Below, piece by piece: positions 23,001 to 35,915 of a DNA stretch of 64,000 nucleotides (positions within the stretch are counted from its first letter, which is position 1; each line of letters opens with the position of its first letter). A program made the position numbers and the translations under genes. The stretch lies in assembly GCA_014871385.1 (NCBI GenBank), contig CM026421.1, forward strand, positions 24,831,752-24,895,751, given 5' to 3'. Under the pieces are notes generated by a model that saw nothing but the letters and a program-made list of their open reading frames with translations, had not been told where the DNA came from and searched no databases. The stretch comes from Ceratodon purpureus. Lineage: Eukaryota > Streptophyta > Bryopsida > Pseudoditrichales > Ditrichaceae.

Positions 23001-24459
23001 CAATTGTATCATGCACTATGACACCTTTATAACATATCATGTAGATATAACTACCTATAAATTTTCAGAGGTCACTTGTAGGGATCATAATTTTTTTAAT
23101 TTTTTTTTTAAATTTTTTTTTTTTTTTTTTTGAGTGCACACCGCTGCCGAACAAACTGAGAAAGGCAAACCTTTGTCATAGTTTTCTGCCTTTCCATAGA
23201 CATGTTGTTTTTTCAATTACCTTATAAGTTTTTGGTATCTACTATCTAGAACCTGAGTACGATGGGATCATTAAATGAGAACAAGTTAACCAATAATCAT
23301 GTCAGATTAGGTGGATTTCTCACACACATAGTTTGTGGCAGTATGGTCCATTTGCATCTACTTCTACTACATTACTACTTTTTTTGGGAAGAGTCTTATT
23401 TTCAATTATGTGCCCTTCTATTTACCTATTATTAAGACCTTAGTATTTGGAGCTTTGAAAATTCATAAAAAGACCAATACAACTTCAAAAGATTTGATTT
23501 TTCTTCCATGTTCTAGTTGATTCCACGACCTTTGGGTTTTTTTTTTTCATCCATTGTATCATTTGACCAATAGAATGCTCCAATTTTGTTAGTTATTTGT
23601 CACTTTACCTCATTTTGGTCTGGGTTGTACATGGAGTATTCTGAGATCAGGTCTTAGACTGCAGAGGGTAAAAGCTAAAAAAGGAATAATAGATTAGAAT
23701 GATTAAGAGGGATTTCCAGAGGAGGCACGGTCTGGTTAAGTAGTCAGAACATGGGAAACTAGTGTATGACTTGCTAGGACTACCAAGGCCAGGGAAGGGT
23801 GACGGTTAAGCTTCCGTAGCTAAGGAAGTCACCTGAGAGCCGAGGCCTCTTAGATGACCAAGTAAGCCAAGGGGGACTTGGGAGTTACAAACGGAATGGA
23901 GAGCATGTTAGATTTGGAAAATTGTAGTAGAGGGAGAGAGTCAGGGCAAGCAGTGAAACAAGGAATTCAGACTTTAGATCATCAAGTACGGTAGTTTAGC
24001 AAACACAACAACACATACAAGTTTATTGCTTTGCTCAATCGTTCAGTAACAACAAGTCCGATGCTCTGGGGTAGCAAGGGGGAAGGATTGTAGTCTAGGG
24101 GGGAAATGACCTAAGGTCCTCAACAGTGAGTGTACTGCCTATAGAACTAGCTTGGAGGCCGTGGGAAAAACGAGAGATTTTTGCTCTTGTGCTACTGCTA
24201 ATTCTTAAACTAGTTTAATCCCGCTATTATTGGCTGTGACCGTGCGTCTATCTCCATGTTCGCCACGGTGCTACTCTTCAACTCCCTGTTCGCAACCGTG
24301 CTGCTCTTCAACTCCCCGTTCGCGATGGTGGACCTTCAACTTCCGGTTTAGCCATGCTGATACTTCTCTAACTCTTAGTTTGCCATGAAGCCCGTGCCTT
24401 GGATGGATAACACCTCAGAGCTATCTTCTCTTGGAATATGGCCATGTCGGATTTTCTCA
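23001..24459. other. gene-free stretch with a degenerate ~30-bp tandem repeat at 24253-24390
   Basis: Poly-T rich sequence at 23095-23132 is followed by unassigned sequence. About four imperfect head-to-tail units at 24253-24390 each contain a core like ctc-c-GTTCGC--cGGTG and end in CTTCAACT. The 23640-24440 part could be a piece of an LTR or other retroelement, but no reverse transcriptase, primer-binding site or LTR pair was seen. Confidence 0.4.
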
Positions 24460-24463
24460 TTAA

Positions 24464-25399
24464 CCCCTAAAGGACAATCTTCCACATTTGGGCTTTTTTA
24501 GAATTCGGGCATGTACCTATGACTTCAATTTAATTCAAGATTTTTTGAAACTTTTTGTGAATGTTTGCCATAGTAAGGACTTTGACGGCATCTATTTTTT
24601 TTTATTCAATTAGACATTTAATAAAAATATTTATGGTACCCAAAGTGAAATTTGGTGGTCGGTGGGCAGTTTGAGCAGCCATGTTGAATATATTTGTTAC
24701 CTCTCAGATTTTTTCTATAAATACTTAATGCTGTCATCTTTGATATTTTTTAATAAAAAGCTTCTTTCAGTACAAAAGGTTCACTCCACAAAATATCAAA
24801 GTTTTTTCAGCGTTTCGGCCAATGTACTAAAAACACTTCTTCTTTCCTTCATAAAAGTCAGAAAATTTGTTTTTTTAGGTTTTTTCTTCTTTTCACTTAA
24901 AAGGATGGACATCAATCTTTACTTTGACCATTTGGATTGGGACTTTATAACATAATGAAATTTCTAGGAAGGAAATATGAAATAGCATTCTTTTCTATTC
25001 AACTCAAAAAAAGATTTTTTTTAACATGGTACACTTGTCTTTTGTGTGTAGTTTTTTTTGTACAATTAGCTGACATAGTCTTCTTTGTCATGCACCAAAA
25101 TTTCCAAAATCCATAATGCAAAAAACCTAAGGAAAAAATAGTTGGAGTATGTCGATCCAATCAAAAATTGTGTCCAAAAAGTATGTTTTTAAATTTCAAT
25201 CATTATAATCTTCTAATCTCTTCTAATCTTTACGATTGATTATGATGAAATTTATTGAGTTATCTACGACAATAATTTGTTTGAAGATCTTACGATTAGA
25301 GATAGAAAATAATGATTTTTTAGTCATTCATGCTTTTTACTTTGGAAATGGCAGTTTTGAAGCTTTTTTTGGTGAAACATAATCAAGAAACTTTAGGGG
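24464..25399 (-). mobile_element. TTAA-flanked element, subfamily C, 936 bp
   Basis: The termini are CCCCTAAAGGACAATCTTCC and GAAACTTTAGGGG, both at consensus, with TTAA at 24460-24463 and 25400-25403. The motif (gaagatcttacgattaga) lies about 100 bp from the right end. A short local duplication (cttctaatct twice) occurs near 25209-25225. Confidence 0.85.
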
Positions 25400-25628
25400 T
25401 TAATTTGGATTGATTCAATTATTATTTGTTATGTGTGTTTTTGTTACACTATGAAGATTTGTGTCAATGAGGAAAGGTTACTAGATGCAGTTTCTACGCT
25501 TGTAGTTTACTACATAGTGTCCTAGGTGTGATTTTTGAATTAATTAATTAATGGATAAAGCTAGTGGGGCCTTTCTTGCCACATGGACCCCCTTGAGGGG
25601 ATGCCATGTGGCATTTATAAATTAAGGT

Positions 25629-25892
25629 CGTGTGAACTGCTCTTGAAGATGTAATCTGCATACAAAGGTGAATCTATGGATTCAAAAGTAACAACATACA
25701 TTTACTAAATCTATGTTATTAAAGAGTCTTGCTCTTTGGATCAATCCAATAGAGCCAGAAGCATGGACTAGTTCCTGTATCAAAATTGCTGAATTGAAGT
25801 CACCTTTTGCATGAACTGCTCCTGAAGATGTAATCTGCATACAGAGGTGAAACTATGGATTTGAAAGTAACAACACACATTTACTAAATGTG
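25629..25892 (+). repeat. 84-bp direct repeat, two copies 180 bp apart
   Basis: About 25629-25712 and 25809-25892 both run from tgaactgctc through GAAGATGTAATCTGCATACA and aaagtaacaacA-ACATTTACTAAAT, with fewer than ten differences. The spacer is unrelated sequence. Confidence 0.75.
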
Positions 25893-27713
25893 ACCAGGCC
25901 AGTTAGGATTCACAAGATAGAAGAGGAATTCAGACATGGGGTGGGAGGTGCCCAAGCAGCAAGAAGGGTGCGATGCAATGGCATGCAGCATAGATTTAAT
26001 TCCTTTCATCAGATGCTCTGCATTGGATCGATGATCCAGAAGCATTAAGGATTGATTGCAATGATGTAAAGAAAAATCACGACCAAATACCACAACTCCA
26101 ATGGCATCACCTGCAAAGATCTATCAAGCAGGAGTTTGCAGGCGGATGATCAAACAAGAATGTACATGCATTGACGAGATAATCACGAATCCATGGAAGG
26201 CAATCGAAAACCGCAAGGCTCTACAGGAATTGCACGACACATTATTGAAGATGTGTCCATTAAAGCATCACGACAGGAGAAGACCTATCCGCGCCCATTT
26301 CGAGATGACTCGGCTCCTGGATCCTACTCCTCCACCAAGCAACAATAATGAATGCTCTAACCTATATCTGCAAGTCCCAATTTTGTAACACCAGGCAATT
26401 CTGAATGTCCATCTCCACCTCCACAAAATTTGAGTCCTAAAACATCAGAGAAGCCCGAGTCCTGCAACCCTAAAACTCTAATGAAACTCAGAACATAACA
26501 TGCATACTAACCTGGAGAGTGATGTTGCGGTAGGGAGATGAGCGCCTCCGAGACGCCGAGAGAGCAAGTCGGAGGGTGAGGGTTTGATTCAGAATGGCAA
26601 GATAAGTGCAACAATGGGAGGGGCTGCAATCCTGTCGCCTTTCCTTGCACTCTAATGGGAGGGCCACTGCCATTGCCGCTACTCACAAACTCCCCTCCAC
26701 CACTTCCCAACCTTGTCACCTCTGTACCCAACCCAAAATCCAAACTCAACCCCCCAAAACCTAAACCCAACCTCCCAAAACCTACAAAATCCCCAAAACT
26801 CCCCAAAAAACCTCCCAACTAAATCAAACCCATTGCAATTCACACCACTGGCAACAAGCTGACTGCACCCCACATATGAACATACCTCAACAAACCACCC
26901 TAAACCTCACTGCAACGAGGCAAATTCAACATACAGAGTTAACACCCCAAACCCTAGCACCTTAAACCCCAATCAGCGCCTCCGTGGACCCTATTAGTGC
27001 CCCCTGGATATTAATTAATGAAATCCCGAGTGGTTTGCAATTTTGGGGACATAGTGTCAATGAGGAAAGGCTACAAGATGCGTACATTTTTGTCCATGAC
27101 GTTTAGGAGTGTTGTGGATTGATCTTGTTAGTTTTGTGGACTTAGAGCTTGAATGCTCCAGGCTTCCTTTGGCTAATCTATGACCATGGGATGAATCCGG
27201 ATTTTGGAACAGAATATAGTTTTTTTATACCAAAAGTTTAGGGGCTTGTACCCATACAGTTACTCTATAAAGTAGGTCAGAAGTGGTTTGACTTGCATGT
27301 GATTTGAAAAAGAAGAGGAGAGTTTTGCATTACTCTACAGTGAAATTTTTCTTCTACAAAATTCATTTTTACACGTATACAATATCTTGCATGGCATAAA
27401 CTAGGAGGAAATAGGGGCCAAGTTTTTGGAGTTGTAGAAAAAATATTAAAATATTGATTCAATAGTTTTTAAAATATTTTTATGAAGAAGAGTTCAGCCC
27501 GTCGGCAAGAATTTGGATTTCTATTCTCATTGGACTCAAATTCTCATTGAGAGGCAAAACTCTTGGTGCCAAAGCTCTCAAAAAATGTTGCCTTGTAGAC
27601 ATTTTCAAGGCCTTTGGTCTGTGATCCATAATGTGAAACCCCATGGACCGATTTTCAACTCTAGACCAATAGGATTGCTAGAATCGGTTACTGCCCCTAG
27701 TCTGAAACGCCCC
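25893..27713. other. unassigned stretch; weak open frame at 26101-26388
   Basis: A 95-codon frame on the + strand at 26101-26388 has balanced composition, but no motif or homologue is recognised. It is followed by C-rich, A-rich low-complexity DNA (26690-26980). A 35-bp block near 27050 (gtcaatgaggaaagg) repeats one near 25464. A real but unrecognised or decayed gene between about 25900 and 26700 cannot be excluded. Confidence 0.3.
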
Positions 27714-27717
27714 TTAA

Positions 27718-28612
27718 CCCCTAAAAATCCAGGAAAGCCGAAATGGGTTTTTGCTATTTTGGGCAGCCAAGATGAAGGGGTTAAAATTTATATTTTTGCC
27801 TAAGATTTTTACTGGATGCTCCCTATACTGCAAAGTATATGTGGTAAAATTTTCAAAGCCAAATTCCAATATTAAGACCTTCATCTAGAAATTTTAGGTT
27901 TCAAGTCCGAAACGGGCAACTTAAAATTAGGGTTTTTTTAATTTATTTTTTTTGAAATATTTTCATAACCAAACCACCACTCAAATTCCAAAGAGACCCA
28001 AGTCAAAAAATAAACCAATTTTACAAGGGCAGCCTCCAAAAATTACAAAGACAAACTTCAAATTTTTGAATTATTTCTATTAAAATTCATCAAAATTTGT
28101 GATTTAAATTTTTTTCAAAAATAATTTCGCTTAAAAATAAAAAATGTATAAAGGCACCTAACTACCGTTTAGATTTTTCTAAAACCAAGTATACATAACG
28201 TCATACATGTTTTATGATATCAACTTTTTTAGACCCGCTTCTAGAAAATATTTTTTATGAAGGTCCTAAAAAAGGAATAAGTCTCTAAAATTTTTCATGG
28301 AGGTATCCAACTTGATTACCTACATGGAAAAAAATATGAGCAAAATGTTTGGGATAATGAACATCAAGTCCCTATTTTCACCATTTACCCTATGTCGTTC
28401 GGTTAATACCAAAAAAAACTTTTGCTGCAACTTTGAACATTATAATCTCACAAATGATAAACATCTAACGGTTGAAAATTTCATCAGTACTTCCAAAGAG
28501 ACTAAAGTACAAGATCTTACGGTTAGATGTCTAAAAAAAGGAAAAAAACTGGTCCATACCGTCATTCCCACAAAGCGGTCAAAAATGACAAAAACGGCTG
28601 GATGTTTAGGGA
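27718..28612 (-). mobile_element. TTAA-flanked element, subfamily A, 895 bp
   Basis: The left end is CCCCTAAAAATCCAGG after TTAA (27714-27717). The right end reads GGATGTTTAGGGA before TTAA (28613-28616), so the final G is mutated. The motif AAGATCTTACGGTTAGATG is about 90 bp from the right end. It is about 35 bp shorter than the other A copies through small deletions. It lies roughly 0.9 kb upstream of the GAD start codon. Confidence 0.82.
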
Positions 28613-28616
28613 TTAA

Positions 28617-29523
28617 ATTCAATATGGTAGAACAACCAAAAATGGCGCAGTGCCGAAAATGTAGCTCTAGTCATCTTCCCTCAGAGGTACATAATAGCTT
28701 CCCTACCCAACAGTACCATGTACTGATGGAAAACATCATAGGGTGCCATTTTAGGGCGTCATTTTAGGAACACCTATGAATCCATCTTCAAAAATTCATA
28801 ACTAATTGTAGAAGAATCCAAAAATGATGATTCCACTTGCTCCAACTTTTTAATTAGTTTCCCCATGCATGAAAATTATTTGCACTACTAATTTCGCAGT
28901 AGATTCACCAGGCTGAAATTTGCGCCATTTTCGGTTGTTCTACCATATCTCATGCATACAATGCACAACTCATGCATACAATGCACAGCACAGATCTCCC
29001 CATTCTTCAGGACCTTGTTAGTCAAATTCCACTTCACTGGCTCCGAAAACTCAGCTGCAATTGCTAGAGAGTGAGAGCAACTGCCCTTCATGCAAGGAAC
29101 TTATGTTTCCCTGTGAGGTAGCAGGTCACTTTAAAGTTCCTTGACTAACATCTGGACTTCCCATGACGCCAACGTGGCAGCAGCCCAGTGCCCCTTGCCA
29201 CTTGTTGAGTTGATCCTTAATGAAACATGACTCTGCATCGGCTTCCCATTCTGCTGTTTGAGGTGATACATGCCTCTCTATCGGCTTCCCAATCGTGAGT
29301 CATGGGATAATGAGGAATTTCGGAAGATTTTGCGTGCAGGTTCGCCGCTTCGCCCCCTTGCAATAAGAAGAGGACCGTGCCAGAGGATAGAAGCAAGTTG
29401 TTCAACGTCGTTGAGTTTGGAGAAGATAGTCTCTCGGGAGAAAGTCGAGTAAGGACAGCAATTTATTGATTTGGTGGCTCGGTGTAGTACTGTTGCTATC
29501 AGTTAGAGTCTTGAAGCTGCACG
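28617..29523 (+). promoter_or_regulatory. 5' flank of the glutamate decarboxylase gene
   Basis: This interval separates the TTAA element from the GAD start. No unambiguous TATA box was found. Two imperfect copies of a block containing atcggcttccca occur about 42 bp apart (29227-29254, 29269-29295). An in-frame TGA at 29512-29514 lies just before the ATG. The transcription start cannot be placed by eye. Confidence 0.35.
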
Positions 29524-31988
29524 ATGACGTTGTCCAAGACATCCGACCGCGGAGACGAAGCTACAGTCGACTCTGTGTTTTCTTCACGCTATGGGCAAAG
29601 TTCGCTTCCCAAGTATGAACTCAGTCATATTTCAGATGTGAAGTAGAGTAAGCAACAGTTGTTTTGTGATCATGATGCAATGCAGCTTCCCATCAATATC
29701 AATAAGGGTGACGTTGTTTTGATCTGAAGTGTAAATCACCAGTGAATGAATACGTTCCATCTGTGGTTGATTCAGGTATAGGCTGCCGGAAAAAGAGATC
29801 CCCAAGGATGCTGCTTACCAGACAATAAGCGATGAGCTCATGCTGGACGGGAATCCGCGGCTGGATCTTGCGTCATTCTGCACAACGTGGATGGAGCCCG
29901 AGTGCGACAAGCTCATTCTCCAATCGCTTAATAAGAACTACATTGACATGGATGAGTATCCTATCACCACCGAGCTGCAGGTAAAGACATTTCCAAAGAA
30001 ATCGAAAACTTAGTACCGAATTAGAGTCAATGTCCTGCAATGTCACCAAATTATATGGATCTGTTTTGGTGCAGGATTTGAAATTCAGCTAGTATGAAGT
30101 TGATGCTGAGCAATACTGAATTTTCTTATGTGTGTCCTTGAGATGTATGTCCTTGAGAGGAGTTTGACTTATCTATACTCTTTCGCAGGACCGGTGTGTG
30201 AACATGATAGCTCACCTGTTCCATGCGCCCTTGGGGGATGGCCAACAAGCCATCGGAGCTAGCACAATCGGATCTTCTGAAGCCGTCATGCTGGCAGGCT
30301 TGGCAATGAAACGCAAATGGCAGCTCCAACGCAAGGCAGCCGGAAAGCCATATGACAAACCCAATTTCGTCGCCGGCTCAAATGTCCATGTCAGTTGAAT
30401 ATTATCTTCCCTGACCACTACAATTCAACTCTTTGTAGCTGAGGGAATGACTAAATCATGATTGTCAAAGACACCACTAACTGAATCCTGATATTGGCGT
30501 ATAGGTGGTTTGGGAGAAGTTCGCATCCTACTTCGAGGTGGAACTCAAGAACGTGAACTTGAGAGAAGACTTTTACATAATGGACCCTGAGAAGGCAGTT
30601 GAGCTCGTGGACGAGAACACCATTCTCGTATGCACAACCTTTGGCTCCACATACAATGGCGAATTTGAGGATGTGAAGAAGCTGAATGATCTGTTAGACA
30701 AGAAAAATGCCGAGCATGGGTGAGTACTTGACCTAACCTAAGATTACATCTCTCTTCATTGTGCATCTGTTTCATATGTATCTGTGTGCTCAACTAACAT
30801 TCATGTAAATTGTGCTCGAAGGTGGAACGTACCGATACATGTGGACGCCGCAAGTGGTGGCTTCGTTGCGCCATTCATCTATCCTGACATTGAGTGGGAC
30901 TTTCGGCTGAAATGGGTGAAGAGCATCAATGTCAGCGGCCACAAATACGGACTAGTGTATCCAGGAATTGGATGGGTCGTGTGGCGCAGCAAGGAAGAGT
31001 TGCCGGAGGAGCTGGTTTTCCATATCAATTACCTCGGCACCGATCAGCCAACATTTACTCTAAATTTCTCAAAAGGTACAGAGGATAATCACTCCATTCC
31101 TTCATGATCCATTGCCGTCACATCCGAGTTCCCAACTCTAGCAACGACAATATAATCATGTACTATACAATGACATCTTCACATATCTGGAACGTCGCCT
31201 TCATACATATCTTCACCATTTAGGGTTTCGAGCTTTACTCTTTCTCACATTTCTGACGGGTTTGGTGATGGAATCGCAGGAGCCAGCCAGGTGATAGCTC
31301 AGTATTATCAAATGATCCGACTCGGGTTCGAGGTAAATATCAATCTTCTCTAGCTCCCACACGATTTCGAAATCACAAAATTCATAAACACAAGCAGTCA
31401 TTACATTTCAATTCACTAAACCTAGGTTGGGCTGGAGTACAGGGCTACAAGAAAGTGATCACCAACTGCGCCGAAAACGCGAAAATCTTGTCAGACGCCA
31501 TCGAAGCAATCGGCAAGTTCAAGCTGCTCTCGAAACCCGTCGGCGTCCCACTTGTCGCGTTCGCCCTGAAAGACGAGAGCGAGCACGACGAGCACGACAT
31601 CGCCGGCGAGCTCCGCCGCTACGGCTGGACCGTGCCCGCCTACACCATGGCACCCAACGCGCAGAACGTGACGCTCCTCCGCGTGGTGGTCCGCGAGGAC
31701 TTCAGCCAGGGCCTGGTCGACAGGCTGGTGACCGACATCAAGCGCGTCCTAAAAACGCTGGACTCTCGCCCATCCAAGCTGGTGCAGTCAGTCGCAGACT
31801 CCTTGAAAGACGACGACAAGGCCACAGCCGAGCACGTGATCAAGTCTAGCAACAAAGCGCGTCATCACGAGACCCATGATCACGACGTCTCCAAGCATGT
31901 CTCAGTGTTCTCCGACGAGCACAACAAGAAGGGCCACTTTAACGTCAACAAGAAGCACGGACTCCGCAAGTCAAACGGCGTCTGCTGA
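29524..31988 (+). CDS. GAD: glutamate decarboxylase, seven exons, 520 aa
   Basis: Cytosolic PLP enzyme that converts L-glutamate to GABA and CO2. Exons by GT-AG junctions that keep frame: 29524-29612, 29776-29980, 30189-30389, 30505-30719, 30822-31075, 31280-31332, 31443-31988 (1563 nt including TGA). An in-frame stop 12 nt upstream supports this ATG. The PLP lysine is Lys278 in [10 protein letters not shown]. The upstream H-V-D-A-A-S-G-G block and D-E-L-M-L-D-G-N-P near the N terminus are typical of plant GAD. The length is in the usual range (about 490-520). Oddity: the C-terminal tail (about residues 455-520) is His/Lys-rich and lacks the Trp of the canonical calmodulin-binding helix, although it still ends S-N-G-V-C. 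The last exon is clearly GC-richer than the surroundings. No disruption was found. Confidence 0.97.
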
Positions 31989-31998
31989 ACACCATCTC

Positions 31999-32118
31999 TT
32001 CGATCGCCATCGTCTCTCCCCCTTCGATCGCCATCATCTCTCCAACTTCGATCGCCATCGTTTCTCCGATTTCGATCACCGTCGTTTACTCGACATCGAT
32101 CGTCTCTCTGAACCGTCA
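31999..32118 (+). repeat. 24-bp tandem repeat just after the GAD stop codon
   Basis: Five units with an exact 24-bp period start at 31999, 32023, 32047, 32071 and about 32095. The core is TTCGATCGCCATC. They fall in the presumed 3' UTR, beginning 11 bp after the stop. A 24-bp period keeps any frame open, and one frame reads an 8-residue repeat rich in D, R, H and L. That frame differs from the GAD frame, so it would be translated only after a frameshift. Confidence 0.85.
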
Positions 32119-33568
32119 CGGAATCATGTGCATGCAGGTTAATTTCTTCAAGTTTTTTACGTAATTGTAGACTTGTCTGATCGAATGTTTTATTAATCAC
32201 TGTAAAACTAGAAGCCTGTAGATTCAAGTAATTATCAGACTATGCGATGGTGATACGGGTTTTGTACACAAAGAATTTCATCGAGACTGCAGGAGTGTAT
32301 TGTAAGTTGAGTGTTTTGGTGAGTGCGGTGATGGAGTTGAGTTAGCTTTACGGTGTTTGCAAGGTTTAGATTATTGTTATTATTGTGATTATGTACTTTG
32401 TGTATATACAGTACAGTTGGTTTATTGGTACTGTACTTGGAAAATAAATAAATATTGTTGCATGCAAATACTGTATGCATTGAGCTTTTTTGAAAGAATT
32501 ATTCTGGAAAGCCTTGGTCTCTGTCTCCATCGAGAATAATGAGGATTAGAATATGAATCTCAACACCAAGTTGTTAATATGATCTCAAAATCGTACGTCA
32601 AATATTTAATTTTTTTAGGGAAAAATAAAATTAGTCTTCCAAAATTTTGATTTTTTGGTTTTAGGTTTTTTTTTCTTCAAAAAACTAAAAATAATCGTAA
32701 ATGAATTAAATGTAGACAAATATCAGATAAAATAATTTCTCATATTTTTGTTCCTCCATCTTTTCTAATTCTTTGTTTTCTTTTTTTAGAATTATTTATG
32801 GACGAAGCAGCGAAGCTCGTATCAATGTACAATAGTGTTTTCTCCTTGTCGTTGTTATAGTCCTGACAATTTCTACACTCATCTGTGAGTATGGTTTTCT
32901 TGCTCCAAGGGATAATTAGACTTTTTTTCATTGCATTTGTTTCAAAATGGATGTGGTGTATCATGTGCGTTTGCTCAGAATTGGTTGTGGTCAAAATGAT
33001 GAAAGGTGCCCCAGTTGGAAGTTAGATATGAGTATGGGCTCCTCAACCTTTCTTTAGCCGGATTCAGTGGTTGAAAATATTGAAAGTCTTCCTTGGAAAA
33101 CATGCCATAGATTTTGGAGCACCTCGTTCTGCACTTGTCCTGCACCCTAAATGAAAGGACAAGTCATGATGTCCAAATATAATATGTAAATGATATGTTA
33201 TGTTATTTCCTTACCACTAAGGTATACACACCTACAACCAATAACTTAAGCGTTTCAGCATAGTATATCTTGGGTTATCAAGAAGGAGTTATTTTTTGTG
33301 TGTAGGAAAATAAGGTTCATGAAGATTGAGTTTTTTTTTTAATAATTAATTAAAATTATTACAATTTTTTTTGTTCAAAAGTTGGTCACAACCCATTTCT
33401 AACATATAGCTTCACCCATGACCGACAACAACAAGAGTAGTGAACAAACATAAGACTATCTATTTCCATAACACTCAAATTGCAATCATGAGTTATTTTC
33501 ATTGCTCATGTAGAAAAAGAAGAGGATGAGCAATGAAAATATGATTTCAGATAAAGAAGAATATATTT
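32119..33568. other. 3' flank of GAD, no gene
   Basis: Overlapping AATAAA signals at 32443-32452 are candidates for GAD polyadenylation, about 455 bp after the stop. Beyond 32540 the sequence is AT-rich with no recognised gene or repeat family. Confidence 0.4.
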
Positions 33569-33572
33569 TTAA

Positions 33573-34492
33573 CCCCTAAAGGACCATTGTCCTAGAATGG
33601 GCTTTTTTAGAATTCGCGCATGTACTTGTGACTTCAATTAAAGTTGAGATTTTTGAAACTTTTTGTGAATGTAGGCCATAACAAGAACTTTGAGGGAATC
33701 TAATTTATTTTTCAATTGGACATTTATAAAAATAGTTATGGTATCCGAAGTGGAAAAAGTTGTTCAATGGGCATTTTGGGCAGCCATGCTAAATACATCA
33801 ATTACCTCTAAAATATTTATATAAATACTTCATGATGTCATCTTTGAGGTTTCCCAAAAAAAACGACTTTGAGTGCATAATGTTCACTCTATAAAATATC
33901 AAAATTTTCTCATTGTTTCGGGCAGTGTACTAAAAAACTTTTTCTTTCCTTCATAAAAGTTTGAAAAAAATATTATTTTAGGTTTTTTCTTTTTTTCGGT
34001 GAAAATATGGACATCAATCTTTACTTTGACCATTTGGATTGGGACATTATTGAATAATGGAATTTCTAAGAAAGAAATAAGATTTAGCATCCTTATGTAT
34101 TCAACTTAATAAAAATATTGTTTTCAACATGCTACACTTGACTTTTGAATGTAATTTTTTTAACATAATTAGCTAATTTAGTCTTCTTTGACATGCACCA
34201 AAACCCCCAAAATCCATAACGTAATAAAGCTAAAGAAAAAAAAGTTAGAGTGTGTCAACCTAGTCAAAACTCTTGTCAAAAAAGTTTGTTTTTAAATTTC
34301 AATTGTTATAATCTTCTAATTTCTAGGGTTGATTATATTGAAATTTTTTGAGTTGTCTATTACAATAATCTAGTTGAAGATCTTAAGGTTATAATTAGAA
34401 AACAATGATTTTTTAGTCATTCAAGCTTTTTACCCTGGAAATGGCAGTTTTGGAGCGTTTTTTGGTGAAACATAGTCAAGGAACTTTAAGGG
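33573..34492 (-). mobile_element. TTAA-flanked element, subfamily C, 920 bp
   Basis: The ends are CCCCTAAAGGACCATTGTCC and GGAACTTTAAGGG (one change from TTTAGGGG), with TTAA at 33569-33572 and 34493-34496. The motif (gaagatcttaaggttata) is about 100 bp from the right end. Close to the other C copies throughout. Confidence 0.84.
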
Positions 34493-34827
34493 TTAATCAA
34501 AGAAGAAGATCTTGAATGCTCTCATAAATGTGCTAAATACTCCTAGATCATGTTACTTTTCAAATAACATCATATATAGTTGTATGATTACCACATTGTT
34601 CATCAAAGGAGCATCAAAATTTCACAATCTAGTTAAGGTAAAATTCTCTAACCGATCACCCCAAAATCAACCAGTAGACGAGTACTCCTCGAACTGTTCA
34701 TGCCCATGCCCATAATCTTTTATTGCTCCTATCATGCCTCATATTTGGAATTATATTTTTATTCTATTTAAAGAGAGCTGATTAAATTAATTGAGTAGAT
34801 ACCTTGAGTCATTGATTCATGATTTAA

Positions 34828-35688
34828 CCCCTAAAGGACAATGTGGCAAAATGGGGCTATTTTGGAGTTTGGGCATGTACCTGCGGTTGCAATTTGAATT
34901 CAAAATTTATGAAAATTTTAATGAAAGTAGGCCTTGGTGAGAGCTTCGTGTCACTATTTTTTATTCTCAATTCCGATGTCGGAGTGAAAAGTTATTCACC
35001 TCTGAATCGCAAAATCTCCTCCAAGGGCAGTCAGTTAGCCAATGAGAATGACACTGAATGCGGCAAATTCTGCCCAAAACTGCCCAAAACTGCCCAAAAT
35101 TACCAAAATCTGCCCAAAGACAAAACTTTGAAATTCCACCAAAAATTGAGATTTTGATATTTTTCAAAAATAAAAATTTCTATGTATAGAGAAGGCAGTA
35201 GAGCATGTTCCCACCGTTCGGATTTTCAATCCAATTTTTTTTCATATGCTATTTTTATTGTAAAAAAACGGCCTTTGTTTGTGAATTTCAGTATACCCCC
35301 TAGCAGAAAATGATTTTTTTGGCAACCTTCCACAACTTTTTTGAATATGATTTTTTTGCTTTAATTAGCTAACTCAGTCTTTTTTGATGTGCATCAAAAC
35401 CGCCAAAATCCATAATGCAAAAAAATGGTTTTTTAGGCCTTCAAAACTCTGTTATTCCCTTTTTGCGCAGGGAAAAAAAACTTGATTTTTAACTTTGAAC
35501 GTTACGATCTTGCAATTGGTGAGGAATGAGTGTCTTAGATTTGGTGGACATGTAGACATAGAAGTTAGCTACAAGATCTTACGGTTAGATGTACTAATTA
35601 AGACCCCAAGTTTGCAAAATCCACCTTGATTTGAAGAGGGGCTGTTTTCAGGCAGTTTTGATGAAAAATACCCTCAGAACTTTAGGGG
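34828..35688 (-). mobile_element. TTAA-flanked element, subfamily B, 861 bp
   Basis: The ends are CCCCTAAAGGACAATGTGGC and AGAACTTTAGGGG, with TTAA at 34824-34827 and 35689-35692. It contains five decamer units of the ctgcccaaaa type at 35068-35118. It keeps the unoccupied TA site at ccccctagcag (about 35295-35305) that the 422-bp MITE fills in 15850-17147. The motif AGATCTTACGGTTAGATG is near the right end. Confidence 0.86.
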
Positions 35689-35915
35689 TTAAGGTTCAAC
35701 CGTAACTAACAACTAATAGAGCGCATGCGGATAAAAAGGAGAGGCTACTGATCAGTTTAAGGTCTTAGACACTTTTGACTTCAAAAATTTGTAGTAAATT
35801 CATTTTTTGAAATTTAGTTATGGGAATTTTTACAGTCATTCTCCCTCTTGTTTTCCCATTGAGAAAAAATTACAAATAATACACAACAAGACCACAACCA
35901 TACTAGATCCCTTAA

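Noticed and set aside
23640..24440. LTR retrotransposon
   Set aside because: No reverse transcriptase or integrase frame, no paired LTRs and no primer-binding site were found.
31427..31849. 140-codon Arg-rich frame overlapping the last GAD exon
   Set aside because: It is an alternative frame of the GC-rich GAD exon 7; the GAD frame itself is unambiguous.
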